64,000 nucleotides of DNA. Origin: Eurosta solidaginis (taxonomy: Eukaryota > Arthropoda > Insecta > Diptera > Tephritidae). The notes beneath the pieces are model-generated. The model was given only the letters and a program-made list of their open reading frames with translations, made no database searches and was not told where the DNA came from. This document shows positions 32,330-42,722 of this stretch, one piece after another; the first letter of the stretch is position 1, and each line of letters begins with the position of its first letter. A program made the translations under genes and the position numbers. The stretch covers positions 59,983,346 to 60,047,345 of the forward strand of contig NC_090324.1 of the NCBI RefSeq assembly GCF_040869045.1. The letters are read 5' to 3'.

Positions 32330-33241
32330 GGCACATCGCACAATTCCTTTTTACTTTTCGAAGTAAAAAGTTTAAATACTAAACAAAAACAAAGAACAAA
32401 AAATTTTCTAACAAAAAAAAAAAAAACATAGGAGAAATTTCGGATGGATCGGTTCACCCTAATGCAATATATTGAAATTATGTTTTGCTTTTCGAAACAA
32501 AAACCAACACAAATAAAAAAAACACTTACAAAAAAAAAAACTTGTTTTCTTTCACAATAAAAAAAAGCACTGCACACTCTACTACATATGTTGTCACTCC
32601 TCGATCGCATGATTTTATTGCGGATCGTTGCAAAAAACAAAAAAAAAACCCAATTACACACTTTTCACATAACTTGTTACTCTGTTTTGGTGGAGGATTT
32701 GTGCATGACCTTTCATAGGTCTTTGTTATATCACATTTTTTTCTTTCCCCTCTTTATTATTTGCAATCTGTATATACATATATGTACATATGTATATTTT
32801 GTTTCACTATAACACGAAATAAACGCTAAATAGTCGCGATTTACACTTTTCGCCCGGACGCGTACAATTTTTATTGCAATTACAAATATATTGCAATCAC
32901 AAAACAAAAAATTACACGCGCCACGTTTTTTTTTGTTTTTCATTTTCATTAATTAATTCGGAACTGAAGTTAGTGAAACATGCAATATATCGATAGCGCA
33001 AACAATCGATTCACTAGTACGGTAGCATAAGGGTATTGACACATCATCAACAATTATCCGTAAGGCTACATGCTTCACATATGGAAAAGCATGACGTAGA
33101 CATTTACATTTTTGAGAAATGAGTTAGTAATCAAAAATAAATGCTATAAATGCTTTTAAATATATCAATTAGACATTGTCTGAGAAAATCTTTCCTGTTA
33201 TTGTTTGGGTTGGCATTGTTTCTGTCTTTGGGGTCCAAGGG
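32330..33241. other. AT-rich region, no gene
   Basis: Long A and T runs (32411, 32521, 32630). A second caccctaatgcaatatatt end lies at about 32456. Possible frames are low-complexity and not convincing. Confidence 0.4.
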
Positions 33242-33431
33242 AATCATTTGTAAAAAAAATGAATATCAATTATACTACAATACGATGCATCCATAGCGTA
33301 TTTATATATCGCATACTTGACCCTGCTTCCACCAACAATCATTTGTAAAACAAATGAATATGAATTATACTACAATACGATAATTCCATAGCGTATTTAT
33401 ATATCGCATACTTTACCCTGCTTCCACCCAA
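33242..33431 (+). repeat. Two tandem 95-bp units
   Basis: aatcatttgtaaaa starts at 33242 and 33337. Both units contain atagcgtatttatatatcgc and ccctgcttccacc. The second ends just before the gag-protease ORF. Confidence 0.85.
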
Positions 33432-33442
33432 CCCCTTATAAG

Positions 33443-34630
33443 GTGAAGTCTACATTTACTGGACCAGAATTGCTCGCCAACCGAAACATGCTCGCTACGT
33501 CGGCAAAATTAGAACAAATTATTTTCCTTTGCAGAAAAATGACACGCTTCACTACCATCCGTAAAACAGCTGAGGAAAAGGGGTTTTCTTTAGCCTGCCG
33601 CCTATGCGAAAAGAAACACCCACTTAGGGTGTGCCCCATCTTCTGCGATAGCACAACGGAAAAAAGGTGGTATTTCGTTATTAAACACCGCTATTGCACC
33701 AACTGCTTGTCATCTCTGCATAGTGCAGCTCATTTCACACACGAGGGGCGGTGCAAGAAATACGAGGATTACCACCACACCATGCTGCATATCGCGGAAG
33801 GTCGGGACACGACGCGACGGCCACAAAACACGTGGCATCGCAGGCCACCGAGAACCACCGAGGAAAGCGACACCCTCTCTATCGATGCATCCGAGGTCGA
33901 AGCAGAGTCCTCTGAAGCGAAAACGTCCGCTTTCCGCCCGGGGGTCTCAAGTGGAGTGGAATCATCTGCATTCCACCCACCCTCTACGAGCGGATTGGAA
34001 ATGAAAACTTTCCAACCGCAGAAGAACAGCCAAAAAAGAAGAAATCGACATAAGCAGCATACGCATCATAGTCGGAGAGTGGAATCATCCGCAATCCACC
34101 TCCATCCAACTCGTGGTTTCCGGGCTGGAACGGTTGTCAACCCACGCGCACCGCCGCGGTTGATACAGTGCCTCACGTCGGTCGCGCCCACTGCCGTCGT
34201 TAGGGTCGAGTCGGGTGGACGTTTGCACCTGGTGCAAGCTCTTCTCGATCCATGCGCTGCTACGTCTATCATCGCGGAAGATCTCGACCGCCAACTCCGC
34301 CTCGAGGTTACGGTTGTGGGCGATCGGAGTGGTTGCTTTATCAAGCTGCGGGGCAAGCATGGGCAGACGGCAACCGTTACCACCTATGCTGTAGCGTTGC
34401 TACAATTCCAGAGGCAAACCCCATTAACTAGCCCCGACGCAACGGTAGCCTCGCCGTATGCAAATATCAGGCTCGCAGACCCGCGGTTTTACAACGCCGC
34501 CCCAGTCCGATTGGTGCTCGGTGCAGACGTGGTCCCAAAGGTTCTGCTGGGCGCCATACCAGCCGGAACTTTGGGGCCCCTGTTGGCACAGAATACCATC
34601 TTTGGCTGGGTGTTGTCTTGCGCCTGCTAA
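33443..34630 (+). CDS. BEL/Pao-type gag-protease ORF, 5'-truncated
   Basis: A 395-codon frame without breaks. CRLCEKKHPLRVCPIF (about residues 52-67) and YCTNCLSSLHS...HHTMLH are Pao-type zinc knuckles; a Ser/Pro-rich linker with repeated ESSAFHP/ESSAIHL words follows. LVQALLDPCAATSIIAEDL is the DUF1758 protease site, then IRLADPRF, PVRLVLGADVVPKVLLG and QNTIFGWVLSCAC before the stop at 34628-34630, just where RT should begin. No ATG stands at the head: an in-frame stop is at 33389 and the first Met is internal, so the N-terminus is truncated. More GC-rich than its surroundings. It is either a young fragment or a retained gene. Confidence 0.65.
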   Translation: MKSTFTGPELLANRNMLATSAKLEQIIFLCRKMTRFTTIRKTAEEKGFSLACRLCEKKHPLRVCPIFCDSTTEKRWYFVIKHRYCTNCLSSLHSAAHFTHEGRCKKYEDYHHTMLHIAEGRDTTRRPQNTWHRRPPRTTEESDTLSIDASEVEAESSEAKTSAFRPGVSSGVESSAFHPPSTSGLEMKTFQPQKNSQKRRNRHKQHTHHSRRVESSAIHLHPTRGFRAGTVVNPRAPPRLIQCLTSVAPTAVVRVESGGRLHLVQALLDPCAATSIIAEDLDRQLRLEVTVVGDRSGCFIKLRGKHGQTATVTTYAVALLQFQRQTPLTSPDATVASPYANIRLADPRFYNAAPVRLVLGADVVPKVLLGAIPAGTLGPLLAQNTIFGWVLSCAC

Positions 34631-35161
34631 ATTGATTTTTTATATATATATTAATTGCATTTCATACTATAAATACTATACTTTTCTTACACAAAGGACA
34701 TAATTGAATTTATAGTAAATTTGAATACTTTTTTAAGCTATTGCATAGATTTTATCGCGGGCTTGGCGACTAAATCAAAAACAACCGTAACGGATATTTG
34801 TCAAAAAAGATCCGAAAAGGCTCGAAAAGGTTCGAAAAGGTTCGTAAAGATTCGGTGTTAGCAACAGGCCAAATACATAAAATTGGATCTCTATCATAAT
34901 AAGCGGGGGGCAGGTTACCAAATTGAAAATGTGTTAGTAAACACGAACGCGTAGCGAGAACGAAAGCAAAATCAATTATTTATTTAGTTTGATTTCAATG
35001 CTTGAACGGTGACACGTGTCAGACGCACTCTTTGGTACTCTGTTTTAAGCGCGCGTTCAACACTTCCTCACCGTACGACCATCGAAACCAAACTAAAAGA
35101 GCTTTCGTTGATTTTCACGAAGTAGCCATTGTACTATGGCTTATCGTATACATATATGGTC
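34631..35161. other. Non-coding, with short decamer repeat
   Basis: Positions 34809-34852 hold about four copies of a ttcgaaaagg decamer. Otherwise AT-rich with no gene recognised. Confidence 0.5.
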
Positions 35162-35437
35162 GCTTACAAGCCAACCTAATAAAACCGCACTGCGTTTTTT
35201 TAGCGCACGCAAACAACCGGCGGTTTTTGCCCTAACCCAAATAAGCATGCGTTGCGACAATGTAAAGCATGTGTGCAAACGTCAAATTTAAATGTCACGC
35301 AGAACAAAAATTGGAAATCGAGTTCGGTTTTCACGCAGCAAATTCAATTTGAGTTGCTCTCATACAAGTTGCATGTGCATGAGTCATTTTTGACAGAAAA
35401 TGTCCTACGTGCGTTTATATTAGGTTGGCTTGTTAGC
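35162..35437. mobile_element. 276-bp MITE
   Basis: Terminal inverted repeats gct[t/a]acaagccaacctaat: 35166-35180 and 35419-35433 are perfect over 15 bp and 23/25 over the longer span, extending outward to 35162 and 35437. No coding capacity; no clear target duplication. Confidence 0.75.
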
Positions 35438-35468
35438 AGTTGCTAAGCTCACGCCCACCCCGGATCAT

Positions 35469-35628
35469 AAAGTTAAAGTTAAAGTGAATGTTAAAGTTAA
35501 AGCGAAAGTTAAAGTTAAAAATAAAGTTAAAGTGAAAGTTAAAGTTAAAGTTAAAGTTAAGGTTAAAGTTAAAGATAAAGTTGAAGTTAAAGTTAAAGCT
35601 AAAGTTAAAGTTAAAGTCAAAGTTAAAG
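35469..35628 (+). repeat. (AAAGTT)n hexamer tract, left of R1-like LINE
   Basis: 160 bp of aaagtt hexamers with variants. It ends directly at the poly-T (poly-A on the minus strand) of the LINE, and the same repeat resumes at 40904. Confidence 0.9.
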
Positions 35629-35865
35629 TTTTTTTTTTTTTTTTTTTTTTTGTGTTTCGTGGAAGGAGGAAATGCTTTATGCACTGACCGGGATATTTAA
35701 GCCTGACTGCGAGACTCTCCGAGTGTAGGACTCCCTTCTTCCATGAAGGCCTACCCACTAAAACCTAACCTCCCACGGCCCGCGCAAATCCCCATACCTG
35801 GGACCGCGTTTAGCATTACTTCGGGTACGGGTGCGCGCTACGTGAGCTCTATGGCTACTCTCACG

Positions 35866-38800
35866 CTAATGGGCTAGGCATCCGTCTTCTCGTTTACTGG
35901 TAAGTATATGCCTCACATATGTGCTGACCGTATCCCATCTGTCTCTTCGACAGGTCATGTTATTGAGGACACTGCCCGGGGATAGGTCGCCAAGTACCTC
36001 TTCTACCCTCCTTCGCTGATGGGAGAAGTGCCTGCATTCGAAGAAGGTGTGGCGTACATCGTCTATTTCCCCACAGTACAGACAGCTCGGGCTATCAACC
36101 TTACCCATTCTGTGTAGGTATTTGCGGAAGTAACCATGTCCCGTTAGAAACTGGGTCAGGCAAAAGTCTACCTCTCCGTGCGGTCGCTTCAACCATGGAT
36201 CAAGTTCAGGGATTAGTTCCCTAGTCCACTTTCCTACGATGCTGTTGCTCCACTGATCTTGCCAACGTCGGATCGATTCTTCTCGCGCCTGCATGGCAAC
36301 AGCAGCTCTACTTGCTTGCGATCCGTTGTCATATATTGTTTTTCTTTCCTCAACGAGAAGATATATCGGTATGGTTCCCGCAACGACCAGGACAGCTTCA
36401 GCTGATACCGTGCGGTAAGCCGAAGATATTCGCAGCGCCCCTCTGCGTTGGACCGAGGTGAGGGCGACTCGGTTCTTCCGGTATTTCATTGCGTCCGCCC
36501 AGATTTCTGCACCATATAAGAGTATAGAATCCGAGGCTGATGCAAGCAACTTCCTTGTGCATGGCTTTGGGCCACCTGTGTTTGCCATTAATCTACTCAA
36601 CTGCGCTATTATGCGCGCAGCTCTTTCGCAGGTCCCTCGTATGTGATCCGAGAAGTTGAGTTTGCTGTCTAACCTCACTCCCAGATATTTCGTTGAAGCG
36701 AGTGTTTCTATTGGCTGGTCCCCAACCATCATGTTCCTGGTAGTGGGAATACGTCTCTTTGTGAGGATGGCGATCTCCGTTTTGGCTGTTGCTAACTGAA
36801 GACCGTGCTCAGCCATCCACCTATTTACATTACGCATGACCTGGTTTAATTTTAGCTGTGCCAGCTCGCAGCTTGGTGCTGTTATCACAGCTGCCACGTC
36901 GTCTGCAAATGCAACGAGGAAGGTGCTTTCTGGCATGTCTAATCGAAGAAGACTGTCGTAAGTTATATTCCAGAGATCGGGACCTAGTACCGAACCCTGG
37001 GCTGCTCCACCTGTTATTTTTACCTTTTTTTGACCGTGAGTACTTTCATATATTAGATACCTCTCTCTTAGGTAGTCCCTTAAAATTTCTAACAAATATT
37101 GCGGTACTTTGAAAGTGCTTTCTAGTGCCTCAAGCATGTCCTCCCACCTAGCTGAGTTAAAAGCGTTTTTGACGTCCAGCGTGACCAGCAACACTATAGG
37201 TCTTGCTCTGTGGCACGCTGTCTCGGCTTTCTTGACTGCGTCTATAACTTCTGCTATGGCATCTATTGTAGAGTGCCCCCTCCGAAAACCATGCTGTCTG
37301 GGCGACAGTCCTCCGGCGTCCTGTAACGCTCTGGTGAGGCGTTGCTTCAGGAGACTCTCCATCAATTTTCCTGCTGTGTCCAACATACATAGGGGACGGT
37401 AGGATGATGGAGAGCTGGGATCTCCTTTCCCTTTTGGAATGAGAACCAGTCGTGCTGTCTTCCATATGGTGGGGAAAATTCTTTCTTCGAGACATTTGTT
37501 GTACATGTGCAACATAAGTTCTGGGCAGTCGTTTGCAGCTAGTCTAATTGCCTCTGCGGGTATTCCGTCGGGCCCAGATGCTTTCCTAGGTTTCATAGTT
37601 CGCACGGCAGTTTTAAGCTCTTCTTCTTGGAATGGTTCCACGTTGCGATCTTCATGGGTAACGTACCCGCCCTCCCTAGGCAGTTGGGTGGGAAACAGGC
37701 CATCCACAATGTTCCTTATTTGGTTCTCGTCCATCAGCTGGTTTGGCGGACGGAACTTCTTCATTACTATCTTATATCCCTGCCCCCATGGGTCTCGATC
37801 CACTTCCTCGCAAAGCGCTTTCCAGCACTTAAGCTTGCTTTGCTTAATGGCAGCACTAAGAGCTTTCTTCGCTCCTTTGTACGCTTCCGACTTTTCTAGA
37901 GCCTCAGGCCTGCCGCGCGCGCGAGTTGCTAGCCTTCGCATCCTGTGGCATATTTTCCGCAGCTCCGCGATTTCGCTATTCCACCAGTATACCTGCTTTT
38001 TACCCCTCCACACTCCCCTCCGTGGCATAGAGAGGTTGCAAGCGTGGCGAAGACAGCTCATTGTCTTTTCAACCGTCTCTTCCGTCGGACTGGAGTTGTT
38101 GATTATCCGTCGGGCATCCCCCAGTACTGATGCGGAGAACGTGGTAGAGTCGACCTTGGATGCGTCCCATGCTTTTGTTCTGCGTGGCCCGTTCGGAATC
38201 TGCCTCTGACCGGGATCGTTTAGGTGGAAAGTGATGTAGTTGTGATCGCTGCCAGTCAGATCCTCTATGACTCTCCATCCAGCAGCGGTCAGCAGCAGGC
38301 TTTCTGACACTAGTGTTACATCGGGGATCGAGTATCCAAAGCCTGGCCATCGGTATGTAGGGGTCGTACCAGTGTTAAGCACGTTCAAACCGAGCCTGGC
38401 TGCCATCTCAAGGACTAACCTTCCACGGGTGTTAGTCTGCGGCATTCCCCATTCGACGGCTCTTGCGTTAAAGTCTCCCGCCACAACCAGGTTACTAGTT
38501 AAATCCCTCAGGTCGTCTTCAATAAGTTCAAGCTTCTCCCTGAACGTTTGAATGGGATCAATCGGGGACAAGTAGCAGCTTACTATTGTGGTATTATTCG
38601 TAGTTAGGCGGACGTAGCCTTGTCCGGCAACACGGTTCACAATATTGGCGTTTGCATCTGTCATCCAGATTGCGGCGGTGCCGGTGTTGTCTATATGCCA
38701 ATCATTTCGGGCTCTATAGGGTTCGCTGATGATAACGCTGTTAGCTTTATGGTCTAAGACCAACTGTTGTAGTAGCCCATCAGCAAGTCTGCTCCGGTTT

Positions 38801-38883
38801 AGGTTGCCTTGGATAAAACTAATCACTATTGAATTGAGACTTTGGCCTTTGCAACAGCGAGTGCCGCTCTGAAAATGCTGCAT
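35866..38883 (-). CDS. LINE ORF2: endonuclease-reverse transcriptase (R1 clade)
   Basis: An uninterrupted 1005-codon frame. Endonuclease: GNLNRSR (27-33), ISEPY (52-56), AGDFNA (135-140) and SDHN (212-215). RT: KASGPDG (434-440), LDVKNAF with the first catalytic Asp at 570, GAAQGSVLGPDLWN (626-639) and FADD (659-662). C-terminal zinc motif CLYC...HTFFEC (934-950). The enzyme nicks target DNA and primes cDNA from the nick. It overlaps ORF1 by 58 nt in a different frame; the true start may lie inside the overlap, near SFIQGNLN. All expected catalytic residues are present, so the pol may be functional. Confidence 0.85.
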   Translation of the reverse strand: MQHFQSGTRCCKGQSLNSIVISFIQGNLNRSRLADGLLQQLVLDHKANSVIISEPYRARNDWHIDNTGTAAIWMTDANANIVNRVAGQGYVRLTTNNTTIVSCYLSPIDPIQTFREKLELIEDDLRDLTSNLVVAGDFNARAVEWGMPQTNTRGRLVLEMAARLGLNVLNTGTTPTYRWPGFGYSIPDVTLVSESLLLTAAGWRVIEDLTGSDHNYITFHLNDPGQRQIPNGPRRTKAWDASKVDSTTFSASVLGDARRIINNSSPTEETVEKTMSCLRHACNLSMPRRGVWRGKKQVYWWNSEIAELRKICHRMRRLATRARGRPEALEKSEAYKGAKKALSAAIKQSKLKCWKALCEEVDRDPWGQGYKIVMKKFRPPNQLMDENQIRNIVDGLFPTQLPREGGYVTHEDRNVEPFQEEELKTAVRTMKPRKASGPDGIPAEAIRLAANDCPELMLHMYNKCLEERIFPTIWKTARLVLIPKGKGDPSSPSSYRPLCMLDTAGKLMESLLKQRLTRALQDAGGLSPRQHGFRRGHSTIDAIAEVIDAVKKAETACHRARPIVLLVTLDVKNAFNSARWEDMLEALESTFKVPQYLLEILRDYLRERYLIYESTHGQKKVKITGGAAQGSVLGPDLWNITYDSLLRLDMPESTFLVAFADDVAAVITAPSCELAQLKLNQVMRNVNRWMAEHGLQLATAKTEIAILTKRRIPTTRNMMVGDQPIETLASTKYLGVRLDSKLNFSDHIRGTCERAARIIAQLSRLMANTGGPKPCTRKLLASASDSILLYGAEIWADAMKYRKNRVALTSVQRRGALRISSAYRTVSAEAVLVVAGTIPIYLLVEERKTIYDNGSQASRAAVAMQAREESIRRWQDQWSNSIVGKWTRELIPELDPWLKRPHGEVDFCLTQFLTGHGYFRKYLHRMGKVDSPSCLYCGEIDDVRHTFFECRHFSHQRRRVEEVLGDLSPGSVLNNMTCRRDRWDTVSTYVRHILTSKREDGCLAH

Positions 38884-40278
38884 GCTCCAGATCCAGGGAC
38901 ATGATCGAGCTTCTGTGTATTACACAGGTAACATTTTGGAGCTGCGGTACAGGCCGAAGCTTTGTGGCCGCTTTGCCCACACTTCCAGCAGGCGTTACTC
39001 CTGTCTGGACCTTTGCATTCTGCCTTCCGGTGTCCGTAGCCGAGACACCTAAAGCAGCGTTGTACTTCTGCTCGCTGTCTGATTCGGCACTGTATCCATC
39101 CGATAGGAATTTTACCTTTCTTTAGTAGGGCGTTGCCAATATTCTCGTCCACTTCGACGACCGCCATTTTCTGTTCTCTTTGGTTTGCTGCGAACACAGA
39201 GACACGGAGAGGTCTAGTGATTTCTTCTTTTCCGACCTCCCTCCTTATTGCGTCTTGGATTTCTGTTTCAGTTGTGAGACAGTCCATGCCAAGTACTTCC
39301 AACTTCATCCGCTTGGAGAGCTGTTGTGCTTCACCGACCTCTCCTACTGCACTACCTATAGCTGCTCTGAAGGCCGTCCGGTCACTGCAGCGCGCCGTTT
39401 CAATCAGTACGTTACCAGATTTGGTTTTTCGTACTGACCGTACCACCGTACCTGTGTCGTTAGGGCGGATCTGGCCGCGTATGGCCCCTAGTACCTGGGC
39501 ATAGCTTTTGCCTTCCACAGGTTTTACCACGAAAGTTGCTGCTTGTCTCCCCTTTCTCGCCCGTTTTTGAGCTTTAGGAGCTTGGACGGGGGTTGCCTGC
39601 TTGGCTGGCTGGGTGTTTCAGCCTCCGGCGCGCTACATTGGACCAAGACTCACCTTGTGAAAGCGTATTTGTTCTTTCATCTCGTTTCTTTTTGGCTTCC
39701 AAGTCCTCCGAGTGGGAATCTGAGCTCGTTCGTGCCCTCTTGCTTTTTCGGCCCGATTCTCTGCTCTCATCTACCTTTTGGGCCCTTAACGATCCCATGC
39801 AGCTTAACGCTTCCTCGAGAAGAGCCATACCGGTTTTTATGTCCTTGGACACGGTCTTCTGCTTGAGAGCGGTTTCCTGCATCTCGCGCAGCACTGATAC
39901 CGCGTACTCCAGCAGTTCGTCTTGGCTCTTCCCTTCGAGGCTTGTGTAGGAGAGTGAGCCTCTTGGCGGAGTCGCACGTTTCTCCTTCCCAACAGCGCGC
40001 TGTGCAACGACATTGGGTGAGCTGACCGACGCTTTTTCCCTTGCAGTAGCAGGTGTTGACTGGCTGGGGTTATTGCGCAGCTGTGCTTTCGCTGCCTTTG
40101 TCTTTTCCGCCGATTCGGTGCCTTGTGTGGGCATTACCGACAAGGTTGCTTTAGCGGGGGTTGTTAAAACCGGCGATCTCAACACTTTAGTGCTCTTCTT
40201 GAACACCGCTTCATCGCCCCTTTCTTTCTCGCTTTCTCTACTTTTATCTTCCTTTGTTGTTTTTATTTTGTTGGTCAT
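38826..40278 (-). CDS. LINE ORF1 (gag-like), one frameshift
   Basis: The ATG at 40278 opens a charged, Ser/Lys-rich N-terminal half ending ARRRLKHPASQ. After one frame change near 39590-39605, the second half has VVKPVEGKSYAQVLG, an RNA-binding-like region (SGNVLIETARCSDRTAF), and zinc knuckles CFRCLGYGHRKAEC, CWKCGQSGHKASAC and CYLCNTQKLDHVPGSGAC. ORF1 of R1-clade LINEs binds the RNA. The shift lies by a run of five G (plus strand gacggggg), so it could be real or a sequencing/assembly slip. Confidence 0.75.
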
Positions 40279-40903
40279 TTGTTCTATTGGGTCTCCGCTT
40301 CAAGCCGCTATCTCCGCACGATGTGCAGTCGCCGTCTTCAATTCCCGTGGTTATCTTTGCAGAAGCAGGGAGGCCACGCGTGGTTTGACACAGGTCCTTA
40401 TGGGAGTCTGTGTTCAGAGCCAGAATACAGCGTTAGTCAGGAGTCGTCTCAACTGAGCCTGCACCACCAACTTAATGGCGACGTGCTTCGAACGTACTTG
40501 AAGACCTGCCAAGGTTTTAACGAGACGGAGACGATGCCGATATTAACCTACCATCCGTTTCGGCAAGGTGTCACCCTTGCTTATTAAGGTAGTAGCCTAT
40601 CGTCATCGCCAGCCCGTAGCAATCAGTTCATAATCATATTTCCAGTTTTGGTCAACAGGATCTTACTGGTCTCGATCCTGTGGATGCTTGATGGGGTATT
40701 TTAGGGCGGCATCCTATCGCCCTTCCACCGGAACTTTGGGATGTGTTGCCCTTAGAGCAACACATTCCCATTTTTCCACTGGATTGCTCGTTTTGGTTCG
40801 CCCTGAGTACTTAATTCACTCAGTACCTCCCGTCTTGTGGGAAGCGTTCCTCTATCCACCACCTGAGGAGGCGCCCGGTAGGGGACCGATACCCCCGCGG
40901 GCA
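40279..40903 (-). promoter_or_regulatory. 5' UTR of the R1-like LINE
   Basis: 625 bp between the hexamer satellite and the ORF1 ATG, GC-richer than the flanks, starting (minus strand) at about gcccgcgggggtatcgg. It should hold the internal promoter; no TATA is seen, as is normal for such LINEs. Confidence 0.5.
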
Positions 40904-42722
40904 AAGTTAAAGTTAAGGTTAAATTTAAAGTTAAAGTTAAAGTTAAAGATAAAGTTAAAGTTAAAGTGAATGTTAAAGTTAAAGCGAAAGTTAAAGTTAA
41001 AAATAAAGTTAAAGTTAAAGTTAAGGTTAAAGTTAAAGTTGAAGTTGAAGTTGAAGTTAAAGTTATAGTTAAAGTTAAAGTTAAAGTTAAATTTAAAGTT
41101 AAAGTTAAAGTTAAAGTTAAAGTGAAAGTTAAAGTTAAGGTTAAAGTTAAAGCAAAAGTTAAAGTTAAAGTTAAAGTTAAGGTTGAAGTTAAAGTTAAAG
41201 TTAAAATTAAAGTTAAACTTAAAGTTAAAGTTAAAGTGAATGTTAAAGTTAAAGTGAAAAATAAAGTTAAAGTGAAAGTTAAAGTTAAAATCGAAGTTAA
41301 AGTTAAGGTTAAAGTTAAAGTTAAAAATAAAGTTAAAATTAAAGTTAAATTTAAAGTTAAAGTAAAAGTTAAAGTTAAAGTAAAAGTTAAAGTCAATGTT
41401 AAAGTTAAAGCGAAAGTTAAAGTTAAATTTAAAGTGAAAGTTAAAGTTAAAGTTAAGGTTAAAGTTAAAGTAAAAGTAAAAGTAAAAGTTAAAGTTAAAG
41501 TTAAGGTTAAAGTTAAAGTTAAAGTTAAAATTAAAGTTAAAATTAAAGTTAAAAATAAAGTTAAAGTTAAAGCGAAAGTTAAAGTTAAAGCTAAAGTTAA
41601 AGTTAAAGCTAAAGTTAAAGTCGAAGTTAAAGTTAAGGTTAAAGTTAAAGTTAAAAATAAAGTTAAAGTTAAATTTAAAGTTAAAGTGAATGTTAAAGTT
41701 AAAGCGAAAGTTAAAGTTAAATTTAAAGTGAAAGTTAAAGTTAAAGTTAAGGTTAAAGTTAAAGTAAAAGTAAAAGTTAAAGTTAAAGTTAAGGTTAAAG
41801 TTAAAGTTAAAGTTAAAGTTAAAGTTAAAATTAAAGTTAAAATTAAAGTTAAAAATAAAGTTAAAGTTAAAGCGAAAGTTAAAGTTAAAGCTAAAGTTAA
41901 AGTTAAAGCTAAAGTTAAAGTCGAAGTTAAAGTTAAGGTTAAAGTTAAAGTTAAAAATAAAGTTAAATTTAAAGTTAAATTTAAAGTTAAAGTGAATGTT
42001 AATGTTAAAGCGAAAGTTAAAGTTAAACTTAAAGTTAAAAATAAAGTTAAAATTATATTTAAATTTAAAGTGGAAGTTAAAGTTAAAGTTGAAGTTAAGG
42101 TTAAAGTTAAAGTTAAAGTTAAAGTTAAAGTTAAAGCGAAAGTTAAAGGAAAAAATAAATTTAAAGTTAAATTTAAAGTTGAAGTTGAAGTTAAAGTTAA
42201 AGTTAAAATTAAAGTTAAAATTAAAGTTAAAGTTATAGTTAAAGTGAATGTTAAAGTTAGAGTTAAAAATAAAGTTAAAGTTAAAGTGAAAGTTAAAGTT
42301 AAAGCTAAAGTTAAAGTTAAAGTCGAAGTTAAAGTTAAGGTTAAAGTTAAAGTTAAAAATAAAGTTAAAATTAAAGTTAAATTTAAAGTTAAAGTTAAAG
42401 TGAATGTTAAAGTTAAAGCGAAAGTTAAAGTTAAACTTAAAGTTAAAAATAAAGTTAAAATTAAATTTAAATTTAAAGTTAAAGTTAAAGTGATTGTTAA
42501 AGTTAAAGCGAAACTTAAAGTTAAAAATAAATTTAAAGTTAAATTTAAAGTTGAGGTTGAAGTTAAAGTTAAAGTTAAAGCGAAAGTTAAAGTAAACTTA
42601 AAGTTAAAAATAAAGTTAAAATTAAATTTAAATTTAAAGTGGAAGTTAAAGTTAAAGTTAAGGTTAAAGTTAAAGTTAAAAATAAAGTTAAAATTAAAGT
42701 TAAAGTAAAAGTTAAAGTTAAG
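40904..42722 (+). repeat. 1.8-kb degenerate (AAAGTT)n satellite
   Basis: Hexamers aaagtt with aaagtg, aaagcg, aaaaat, aaattt, aaggtt, gaagtt and aatgtt variants. A longer word (gtgaatgttaaagttaaagc) recurs near 40966, 41393, 41688 and 42404, so there is a higher-order structure. It gives long spurious frames on both strands because length changes are almost always multiples of six. Confidence 0.95.

Larger units (their letters stand above)
35629..40903 (-). mobile_element. R1-clade LINE, near full length
   Basis: About 5.28 kb on the minus strand: a 5' region (40279-40903), overlapping ORF1 and ORF2, a short 3' UTR (35652-35865) and a 23-nt poly-A tail (poly-T 35629-35651). Both sides are the same hexamer satellite. 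The clade call rests on apurinic-type endonuclease, RT with FADD, ORF1 CCHC knuckles, a C-terminal CCHC-like motif, and no RNase H. Confidence 0.8.

Noticed and set aside
32305..32949. Phe-rich and Lys-rich small frames
   Set aside because: Low-complexity translations of A/T runs.
37439..38209. 256-codon plus-strand frame
   Set aside because: Antisense shadow of the R1-like LINE ORF2, which has clear domain motifs on the minus strand.
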